NCBI GenBank assembly: GCA_038087015.1
Contig: JASBNA010000010.1
Coordinates: 62,001-126,000 of the forward strand
From: Cerrena zonata
Lineage: Eukaryota; Basidiomycota; Agaricomycetes; Polyporales; Cerrenaceae
Reading direction: 5' to 3'
DNA length: 64,000 nucleotides
Numbering within the stretch: position 1 is the first letter of the stretch; each line of letters starts with the position of its first letter. The notes beneath the pieces are model-generated. The model was not told where the DNA came from and ran no database searches. It worked only from the letters and a program-made list of their open reading frames with translations. Position numbers and translations under genes: made by a program. Shown piece by piece: positions 20,418 to 30,300 of the stretch.

Positions 20418-23151
20418 AAAGGGGCCCCCAAGATGCTACACCCTAGTCGTCCTGAAAACAAGATATAAATCAGAGAATAAAGGCAGAGATTATGATATCA
20501 ACTTACAGGTTGGTAGGGCACCTGGTCCATGCTGGCATGGAGTCGACCGGTGAGTTTCTGGTTGAACTTGAGATTCCTCTGCCATTCCTTAACCTTGTAG
20601 GGCTTGGCCTTACCCTCCCAGATTTGCTGAAGATGATTGGTGAACCAAATCTCACATTGGATCATCCAATGCTCGACGCCCAACCCAGAGGCTTGCCAAG
20701 TAGCAGATTTTGGCCACCAAGACACATCTGCGGTCTGGTCCCTCCCATGCCCTGAACAAAGAGTGTGAAAATGAGTATTAGAAAAATATCAAAATATGAT
20801 CAACTTACCGGTGTAGACTCTGTACACCCCACAGATCGACTCCATAATACCGGTATCCACAAACTCATAATAACGATATGTTTGTGGTGCCACCTCGATC
20901 CGCTGATATGCACAGACCGTGTCCTCAGTGTCAACGTTGGCGATGTTGGCAAGGGACACTCTAGACTCAAGAGCCAGCCGCCAAGTGATGCCGCCTTCAG
21001 CAAGGGCATATCTTGCTACTGCAGGATCGCTCAAGATGTTCAGCCGACGACTGATATAGGTCTTGTAGTCTTCATCTGTGAAGATGTAATTTGCAGCACA
21101 AATTGGCAGCTGGTATATGTGGGGGACAAAACTCATAGCTGAGGGTGAGGTGGGCTCCTTGGTCCAGACAATATTGAATCCAATCCCTCTCTCTATCAGC
21201 TCGTGGATGATCTGCTTGTTTGATGGTCCCCATCCCCTGCGGAGCATCTCTTTGAAGGAGGTTTGGCAAGACATTGCAAGGGTCCAGCTACATGCGGTGC
21301 TGGACGTGGTGCTGATTGGGGTGTGCAGCTTATCTCCCAGAGTAAACAATGGTCGGATGATGTGACCCCACCGGTTGTATTTATTTTTGAAGGCCTCGCT
21401 ATTCATATGGCAGTCAGAGATAGCCAAGGGCATCTGTTGCCCGCTGGTGATGGCCTGCCAGAAGTCCTCAAGACGTTGTATGAGCTGAGGATCCCGAAAT
21501 TCAAACTCCTTTGCTGCAGCATCCTGTGCTATGGCTTGGAGAAGCAACATTGTCCCAGCAGGGATAGGAAATGCATCTGCAGCCACATTGAGCTGCAGAG
21601 GGAGTTTGGGGAGCCCTTAAATCCCATAATAGTAGTGAGCAACATACATGAAAGGCTTCATTCTTGACCAAGTATAATATTAGACGTCCCACTCGCCCTG
21701 AGCGGGAACAATGGTGTCTTGATAGGCGGTGATGGGTTCGAGTTGAGGTGGTGGTTGCTGGGGGAGGGGGACTTGGGGGAACTCGTTTGGTACAAGTTCA
21801 GCGGCGTTGTAGTCATCCTCTGCATCCTTGATGGGCGCGACGTTGTCAAAGAGGTCCCATTCATCAGTGAACATATCGTAATTTCGCTGATTTGGTTGAT
21901 ATTCTTGGAAGACAGCCTCTTTATCAGCCTTTGGAACAGGCTTGTGTATGAACCATGGCTCCACCTCAATCTCCTCCCAGATAAACACTTTGGACTTTGC
22001 AAAGAGACGCCTTCCCCGTTCTTGCATGGTTGCCAGCCGCTCTCCTGAGATCTTCCTCAGGTCCCACTTTGCATTTGCCGCTGTACGTTGTTCAAAGAAT
22101 TCCTGGGGACCAATTATCTCCTTCTTCTGTTCCACTGCTTTCACCTCCAACATCTGGTCATATGGATCAGGGTCAAAGTCAGGTCCTCGATGATCGTAGC
22201 CATATTGCAGCTCCTGAGGAGGAGCTCAGGAAGGACCTGGGGCAGATGTTTGGTATCGGCATTGGACAGATTGGATTGCCTCCTTTGATAGAGCAAGTGT
22301 AGCAGCCAAATCGCTAGGAGGCTTGCTACCCTTAGGATATGCAAGCCAGACGGGGGTATTGGCATTAAGGAAAATGTAGAGGAAATTGAGGAGCTGCCAA
22401 TTGCCCTGTGTTGACATAAATGCCTCAGCAGGGAAGGGCATCAGTGAAGTCGATGAGAATATGGCTAGTGAGGATTTTGTCTTGCCAGAAAGGAGGGCAT
22501 CGTGGCCTCTGGGCATTGAGGACTTGATACCAAGGAGGAGGGAATGCTGTACCGGCCTGGAATGATGCAGCAATCAATGCTGCATAGTGACCTGAGGAGA
22601 AAGCGATGTACTCAGTGAGCACAACATCTGGCTTCATTGTCAGTTGCAAAGACAGCACTGTAGCTAGTGGAGGCCGCAGATGGTGGGGGACAGGTGTGTA
22701 ATGGGGCAAAGTGCAAGAAAGTGTTCTAGAGAACTCGACGCATCCACAGAAGGAGCTGGTCAAGGTTACCCCAAACCTTACAGACATCGGCCTTCAGTTT
22801 GTACCCACCCTGGACTCGCTCAATAGGCAAGTGGTTGAAGGGTATACTAAACAGCTTGAACAGGGGGTCATTGGTGAGAGAAGGTGTCTTTGGTAGCATG
22901 CCAAGATATCAGAAGCAATCAGTGGCCCAGGATGTCTTCTTCAGCAAGTCGAGATGAAACGGTTCGCCAGGGTCTAAATCCTTTCCATTGCCAGGAGGCT
23001 GAGGAGCGAGGTACTTGACGTTGGAGACCACAAAGGCATGCTCAGTCTCAAAGACGTGACAGAAGTCACAGACCCAGGGTGGAGGGGGGGTGCCTAGACA
23101 TGACAAGGACCGAGCTGACTTGGGTGGTTCAGAGAGTTTGGGAAGGGGCAA
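20418..23151 (-). pseudogene. Decayed multi-exon gene (family P), copy 2, longer
   Basis: Same blocks as in copy 1, plus an upstream exon (23151-22909) starting MPLPKLSEPPKSARS with the Cys pair WVCDFCHVF. After a stop at 22909-22911 the next in-frame stretch is YLGMLPKTPSLTNDPLFKLF (about 22900-22840). Downstream, the exon at 20725-20513 is followed by a GTAAGT...TTCAG intron and a short exon at about 20455-20420 that is cut by repeat R. Several internal stops make a working product unlikely. Family unknown. Confidence 0.5.
20468..22826. repeat. Segmental duplication, copy 2
   Basis: Identical to 1-2359 except one base that I could find. The right end is at 22826, where this copy keeps the gene sequence that copy 1 lacks. 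This copy is therefore closer to the parent arrangement. Confidence 0.95.
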
Positions 23152-23631
23152 GACTAGTGCTAGTAAATACTGGCAAGTCTTGGGGATGGTGGTGGTATAG
23201 GGGAGAGGTAGGACAGGGGATGGTCACTATAAGATATCTAGCAGCTGTGCCATCAATATTATGATTGTGATAGAAAACACAGAGATGGGAAAATAAGGAA
23301 AAACTCATTGTGTAAATCATATAGAATAGGATGTTGACAGGGATTAGGTTATATGTCGGATCCTATCGTCTCCTGTTCTTTGTTGAGTGAAGGGCCTAGT
23401 CGGAGTTGTATCGGTCGGATACAAAACAGGGCAGGCACAGTAACAAGGTACAGGCACAATGCCGGTAGTCCCTGGTAGGATGAGAAGATCAAAATATCTA
23501 CTGGATAAATCGTATCTGTCAACGTTGACAGGCTAGACTTGTCCAGTAAATACTTTGATTGAATGAATGATTGAGAAGTATATACTAGAATTAGAATTAA
23601 AGCAACTAGTAACCTCGAGATGGGTCGATGT
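23152..23631. repeat. Leading part of repeat family H
   Basis: No gene is seen. The stretch is similar, at lower identity, to about 41695-42100, including a shared CTTGTTGAGTGAAG-like phrase. A hairpin of the type described at 23632 lies at about 23150-23185. An internal pair of inverted GTCAACGTTGAC bases lies at about 23518. Confidence 0.5.
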
Positions 23632-24429
23632 CGAAGTGCTAGTCAATACCGGCACTTCGACGTTATAGTTGAAACATAAGTGGTAACTTCAAGATGGGGG
23701 CTTATTCCACTCGAGGCTCTGTGGTCGATGTCAAAGTGCTAGTCGATACCAGCACTTCAATGTTATGATCGAAACATAAGTTGTGACCCCGAGATGGGGG
23801 TTTATTCCACTTGAGATCCACTGGTCGATGTCGAAGTGCTAGTCAATACTGGCACTTCGATGTTGTGGTCGAAACAGAAGTCGTAACGTGGAGATGGGGG
23901 CTGATTCATCCGCTGGTTGATGTCGAAGTGCTAGTCGATACCGGCACTTCGACGGGGTGAGACTCTAGATATCGAAAATGAGTCAGATATGAAAAATGAA
24001 GAGACGTACCTGGGTGATCCTTCCAACCCATCCAAAAACCCGAAACCAGAGGACCTGATGATGAGGATCCGGACCTGCATATGACAATCATAGCGAGGAC
24101 ACGAAGACATAATCTAGAGAAAGAATGAGTTAGAAATGATCGCATTCAGGTGCTAGTAAATACCTGCACCTGAAGGATCAAGAATGCCTCTGGGCTCGAG
24201 GACAAGTAGACCGAGGACAAGAAGACACCAGTTGCTAGTAATACTGGCAACTGGTGATGGAGAAAGATCGACGACGGCAGTGTTGACGTTGTTGTTGTTG
24301 ACGGCAGGGATGAGGATGACAGCGAGGACGAGGAGGACGGTGAGGAGGCACCAGTTGCTAGTAATACCGGCAACTGGTGGCTGGAGAGCAAGAGAGAAGG
24401 CTGAAGCAACGCTCGAAGTCCCAGACCGG
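23632..24429 (+). repeat. Left arm of an 0.8-kb inverted repeat, with hairpin-bearing tandem units
   Basis: Pairs with 26073-26870 (coordinates sum to 50502). The first 330 bp hold four imperfect units of about 95-125 bp, each with a hairpin whose stems are GAAGTGC and GCACTTC. Further hairpins with different stems occur at 24145-24173, 24226-24256 and 24349-24379. Open frames in the arm (e.g. 24184-24456) are present as mirror copies in the other arm and are not convincing genes. Confidence 0.85.
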
Positions 24430-25815
24430 TGTCGATTGAAACTGGTGATTCACTAAATAACACTGTATATGCAATCAAAAGACTATGCAATAGTATGCAA
24501 GTAAATGGCAGTTTCCAAGAGAGTCTCGGGTAGGTCGTTTTACCAGATATCCCCTGTTGTTCAGGTGGGACAAATATAACTGACTGGTCAAAAGTCATAT
24601 GACAAACTGGTCAGAGAGAATAACCATAGCTGTTGTTACCTAGAACTGAGGTAAGAACCTGATCTTATCCAAGCCAATGAAATAACCTAGAAAAGACTAA
24701 ACTGTAAGTGTAACTGTATGACTGACTAACTATACCGTGTTTTAGTTCTGCACAAAGATGCCTAGTCAATGTGAAGGACAATGGTGAAAAGACTAACAAC
24801 TAAGAGGAGTGCTCAAAGGTTAGAACTCAACAACGTAAGACTGAGTGTTTTCTCGCAAGTAAGTTTTAAAAGTAAAGATGATTGTATTCTGAGTAAAGCT
24901 AGAGTAACTACTATCTACTATTGAGCCTGGTGCTAACAGTAGAAAGAAGCTAAGAACTGAAGTGTAACTGAATGTAGAACTAGATCCTTGGGTCACTGTA
25001 GACCACATACGTCAAGGAAGAACAGCACAACACTGACTGAACTGGACTGCACTCTCTGGTGGGACTTCTACTGGGAAGACCTTGCAGAGTGAGACTCCTA
25101 CTTAGAATGTCTCGTAGGGTGAGAATGTCTGTCTGTTACTTCAGAAACTGAGCTCCTTTTATGCTGTTTTGGCTGTGGCTGTGCAACTCTCTTCTTAACC
25201 AATCACATCTCATGTTCCCACGCCTTCTTCTAGATTACCAATCCCTTTCTTCCAACCGACCAATAGGATGTCTTGAGGGGTGAGTATTCGTAAGCTGATT
25301 TGCTTGTAAATCAGTGTTAAGTAAGTAGGGAATGTGCTTCATAAGCCAGAAAGTGTGCTTTATAAGCTGAGTTGTGGTGCTTGGTAAGCTGACACCAAGA
25401 TGCTTGATAAGCTGCACTTGTATTAGCCAATAGCATTAAAGCCTCAATAGTTGGTTTGTAAGCTACAATGGAGTAGCCAATAGCATTAAAGCCTCAGTTG
25501 TAACATTCTCCCATGGTATTTGAAATGGGAAGTGCTAATACTCATTTAGGCATGTTCCTTCTTGCGTGATGACTAAAGGTCATGAATAAGCATATTAGTT
25601 TTCCCACAGTTTCATTGGAGTTAGTTACAGCTATAAGAACTTTAAAGATCCTTATGAAGGGTAGGTGTTTTGAGCATTGAGAGAGACAGGTGGGTAATAC
25701 TAAGCTCCTGTTGTATGCAGTTACTGTATCAGTCTCTAGGGTAATTCCTTGTATGCTCTTTGAATCAATGTCAAATGTGTGAAAGATAGTGTGAAACAAC
25801 TTTCATGCATGACAC
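24430..25815. other. Spacer between the inverted arms, no gene seen
   Basis: About 1.4 kb with no sustained frame and no match to the other arm. Local direct repeats occur: GTAGCCAATAGCATTAAAGC-type phrases near 25425 and 25472, TAAGCTGA-type phrases at 25290-25400, and GTGAGA/CTACT repeats near 25070-25130. Confidence 0.4.
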
Positions 25816-26076
25816 TGGGAGATGCTGAGATGACATAATCAGCCCCTCAGGCATCTCAGACAAGTACCTTCCGGGACTCGCAAGCCCGAGAGCCGGAGGT
25901 ATGACGTAGTAAACTAGGCACTTTGGGCATTATCCTCAAAGCGCCTAGTTCACTACGTCATTGTTTGGTTGTTTATTTGGCTGTGGCACAGCTGAGATGC
26001 CCAAGGGGACTAACTTGAGATCGTTCCATCCCCGAGATGCCTGAGGGGCTGATTATGTCATCTCGGCATCTCCCGG
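25816..26076. mobile_element. MITE-like element with about 40-bp terminal inverted repeats
   Basis: Inverted termini at about 25816-25858 and 26034-26076 (GGGAGATGC at each end) match with few differences. Its centre (25890-25966) is a second palindrome with TGACGTAGT and CACTACGTCA ends, also seen in the foldback repeat at 48640-48705. No coding capacity. It sits at the inner edge of the right arm of the large inverted repeat. Confidence 0.6.
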
Positions 26077-26870
26077 TCTGGGACTTCGAGCGTTGCTTCA
26101 GCCTTCTCTCTTGCTCTCCAGCCACCAGTTGCCGGTATTACTAGCAACTGGTGCCTCCTCACCGTCCTCCTCGTCCTCGCTGTCATCCTCATCCCTGCCG
26201 TCAACAACAACAACGTCAACACTGCCGTCGTCGATCTTTCTCCATCACCAGTTGCCAGTATTACTAGCAACTGGTGTCTTCTTGTCCTCGGTCTACTTGT
26301 CCTCGAGCCCAGAGGCATTCTTGATCCTTCAGGTGCAGGTATTTACTAGCACCTGAATGCGATCATTTCTAACTCATTCTTTCTCTAGATTATGTCTTCG
26401 TGTCCTCGCTATGATTGTCATATGCAGGTCCGGATCCTCATCATCAGGTCCTCTGGTTTCGGGTTTTTGGATGGGTTGGAAGGATCACCCAGGTACGTCT
26501 CTTCATTTTTCATATCTGACTCATTTTCGATATCTAGAGTCTCACCCCGTCGAAGTGCCGGTATCGACTAGCACTTCGACATCAACCAGCGGATGAATCA
26601 GCCCCCATCTCCACGTTACGACTTCTGTTTCGACCACAACATCGAAGTGCCAGTATTGACTAGCACTTCGACATCGACCAGTGGATCTCAAGTGGAATAA
26701 ACCCCCATCTCGGGGTCACAACTTATGTTTCGATCATAACATTGAAGTGCTGGTATCGACTAGCACTTTGACATCGACCACAGAGCCTCGAGTGGAATAA
26801 GCCCCCATCTTGAAGTTACCACTTATGTTTCAACTATAACGTCGAAGTGCCAGTATCGACTAGCACTTCG
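26073..26870 (-). repeat. Right arm of the 0.8-kb inverted repeat
   Basis: Reverse complement of 23632-24429. The outer end breaks inside one of the hairpins (after TAGCACTTCG at 26870). It contains the same tandem hairpin units in reverse order. Confidence 0.9.
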
Positions 26871-27395
26871 TTCACAGGGCCTTGACTGGAAACAGCCCCA
26901 GTATCCTGATATTAGTCTTATTATCTGACCCTTGGCTGTTGCCAGCAGTTTCTTCTTTCCAGTCCCTATTCCTACCTATGTAGTAGTACCCTGTAGTAGC
27001 ATACATACAAGCAAATATATCTCTTTACCTGAAATCTCATCTGAACAAAGCATTGCGAATGACTCTTTCTATATACTGGACTAGCCTGAATAACCCTAAC
27101 CCAAGTGCCATACCAAACATGTCAAAGCAAATGATTGACAACGACAACAATGATGATGCTCCCACTTCCCTTCACTTACCCTCATTCCTCACACAATTGC
27201 CGGTATTACTAGCAATTTGGTTCCTCCTGACCACTTCTTTTCATTTCCCTCAGGTATCTTGCCCTTCCGATCAATGTTGGCTACCGTATCTCATCCATTC
27301 AACAATTGTATGTCATCTTCTATTTTTTGCACATTCATGTCTACCTAACAAGGATGTGTTCCCACTTGGTTCTACTTGACTGGTTATAATTAGCC
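26871..27395. promoter_or_regulatory. Upstream region of the TET/JBP-like gene
   Basis: No convincing gene. A frame at 27053-27379 exists but has no recognisable features. One hairpin of the H type with stems close to CAATTG lies at about 27194-27222. The region would contain the promoter of the gene that starts at 27396. Confidence 0.3.
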
Positions 27396-30300
27396 ATGGA
27401 TCTTCGTGAAGAATCTCCCTTGCCAGACCGTAAGTACTTACATCATTTCAAATTCAAATTCGGCTATCTAACAATCTTAAATATGAAATAGTGACATCAT
27501 CAGACTATGAACAGAAGAAGCTGGACATACGTAAGGATCAGACCTTTTGCAATGCCAAAATAATGTTCAAGGATATCCCGAGTGGGACAAGGAGGTTGAC
27601 TATGAACATATTTTCCAAGATCTTGAAAAAGTGGAGATTGTGAACTGCCCCCCCGCTCTTCCCTCCCTATACCGATGGAAAGGACCATCTGCATTTGACG
27701 TCCACCCAATTCGGCATGGATTTGATAGAAACAAAAACACAGATACATATATCTACATTTTCGACTCCTCTGATGAGGGCTACAGACTTGCAAAGAAACT
27801 TGACTCTGTCCATAAGGGAATACCTCAAGGTCCTTTGGAGAAAATGACAGAAATTGGTGAGCATTTAGTTGCCGAAGCTCACTGAGGATAATTTCTAATA
27901 TAATATTCTAGGCTTACGGCAGATGAAGCGTGGTGACTGGCTTATGGCCCAGGACCTGAATGGAAAAGGAGATGCAAAGGATGATTTGGTTCAGGCTTAT
28001 GTACCCCAAGAGTAAATGCTCTTTATTTTCTGTAGCAAAATAGACTGTTGACTCCTCTTAGTGGACGTATCCGACCAGTAACTCTGGCAGAAGTAGAGAG
28101 GGCAAAACTGATAGCGCTTGGTGAACGTGCAACCCGCTCTCGCAAAGTTGGCAGTCTCCCCGTCGAGCAGTTTCATGACGGTACACCTATCCAGTCAGTA
28201 CGCTCTAGTGAATGATGCTACCCTCTAGGGATCACCTTTGAGAAACAAACCCTATTCTCTGCCCCAAATGCAAACTCAAAGATCAAGAATGGTGGAACAG
28301 ATAAGGGAGGAGAAATCAGAACAGATGTTTTGAAGGTAATTGCTCATCGCTATTTTTAATGGCTTTGCTAATCTCATCCAACTCCTAGATAACAACTCAG
28401 GTCTTTCTTGAGGGATGGGAAGAAGCACCAATCATGATGTGGGACACCATTGCTGATATGACTGACATGCTTGCTATGCCACATGTTGGCTCTCCAAAGA
28501 ACAAATGGTGTCCCTCTGTTCAACTTAACATTGCACAACCCAGATGGTACAACTCTAGTAGGTTGTCATATTTTAGACTAAGGCCTTGTACTCATTATTC
28601 AAAGACCAGGGATTGGATGAGCAAGGGTTCTTTGGTGGACTTCACAGAGACCTTGGTGATATCATCTGCAGCATGTCAGCGCTGGTTTCACTTTCTGATA
28701 ATCCAAAGAACTACCAAGGCGGTCGCTTTCATCTAATCTCCTTGGGCGTCTATGTTGTCCTAGATGAGATAGATGTATTCTACTTTTCCAGCCATCACTT
28801 GCATGGCGGCACTCCCCCCCTAGCACCCGAGGGTGAAGAACATATTGAAGATTGGGCTTACCGCTGTGTCGTCATTTTCTATCCTGCCTCAAAGATCATC
28901 AGTGGGAGTTCTCAGGTGTTTATGGCAGGGTCTGGGATACGTGGGGAGCTGGTGACCCTTCCACGTGAAGTTTTTTCTTACGAGTGAGCTATCACACCTT
29001 CTGTCTGCTTCCTACTTCTAATATGCTTTCAGTCCACCCCAACCTTTTACCAACCACGCTAATTTCTTTACCGATGGTGCTCAGTTTACTGAAGAGAAAG
29101 ACCACTTTACCACCTCCATGCATATGCTCACTCTTTATATCCACCACCTTCTCAGACAACTCCCCTATGAGGTCTATTTTGATACCACCATGTTTGCAGA
29201 ATGTATTTCTGCCATCATCGATAATTCCAAGTACACCTCTGCACCTTGGAAACATGCACCTGCATCAGTTATAAACAAGGACCACATACCTGAGCCATCC
29301 ACACTATTACCGAATGAAAATAGGATCCATTATCCACCATCTATCCAGTATCCATCCTGTCAGCTGATTTTGGATAGGTTTGTCAATGAGCTTTATTTTC
29401 CAAGCACCCGAGTTCTTCCCCACACGGCGATGGATGGTATCATCAACCGCATGCCTGTCAATCTGCGACCTACCGACTCCACAGTGGATATCAATATCTT
29501 GCGACCTTTCAAAACAGGCAAGTCTTGTAATTATTATTTCCTTTGATATGCTCTGACCTCTTTTATAGCAGCAACCACACAAGTAACCTCTGTGAATGTA
29601 ACAGCTCAGAAGAAGAGTATATTACTCTCAGTTGTTATTTAAAATCAATGTCTAACTATAAGATTATACATCAGGAAAAACCCAATTCAGTATTTAGTAC
29701 AATATAGTGCTAAATAGTCAACATAGTCAGGATTCCACTAATTACAAACCCCCCACTATTTGAAGTACTATTAAAGCACTATCAAATTACTATCAGAGCA
29801 CTATTTTTCCACTAGTTTGCACTTTTTAGAAATATTTCTCTCTATTTCCATTTCTCTCAAGTCAAAATTAGAGAACAGCAAAAGTCAATTTTATTTAAAA
29901 TACAGTAAAACAATTACAATAAGATAGTGCTAACAATAACAAAAGGGGATATATAGACAAAGATAGCACTGAAAGAGTCTATGAGCAGATGATATGAAGA
30001 TATGAAGATGCAAAGAGCTTACATTGAGTTGACAAAGATAAAGAAACTTGAACTTGAATATCAGAAGGTCTAATTAGGAGTAGAATAGCTTAATGACTTA
30101 CCAGAACATTGAATATTGCACCAGAAAGCAGTGAGAATAGGTGGATAGGGTACCAGAAGGTAGTGTGAAGTACATACTCAAAGCAAACAAAGATAGGATG
30201 AAAAGGAATAGCAGCAAAAGGAGAAGAGACATGGGAGGAAAGAGAGAGAGAGAGAGAGAGGATGTGGGCGAAGTTTCGAAGTCAAATGGCGACGTGGCAG

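Noticed and set aside
23632..23960. Regularly spaced repeats resembling a CRISPR array
   Set aside because: Only four imperfect units, spacers are themselves repeats, the genome is eukaryotic, and the whole block is mirrored in an inverted arm.
24184..24456. Open frame in the inverted-repeat arm (and its mirror at 26058-26318)
   Set aside because: Low-complexity composition, no domain, and open only because the tandem hairpin units lack stops; the mirror frame is the same DNA.
27531..27571. Exon 2 read straight through to a stop in the dioxygenase gene
   Set aside because: Reading through gives TGA about 110 bases later, while a 41-bp GTAAGG...AAG intron restores the frame used by the long downstream exon.
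28558..28604. Frameshift between exons 7 and 8 of the dioxygenase gene
   Set aside because: First suspected because the nearest AG gives a 25-bp intron and the wrong frame; using the AG at 28604 gives a 47-bp intron and keeps the frame into the HxD motif.
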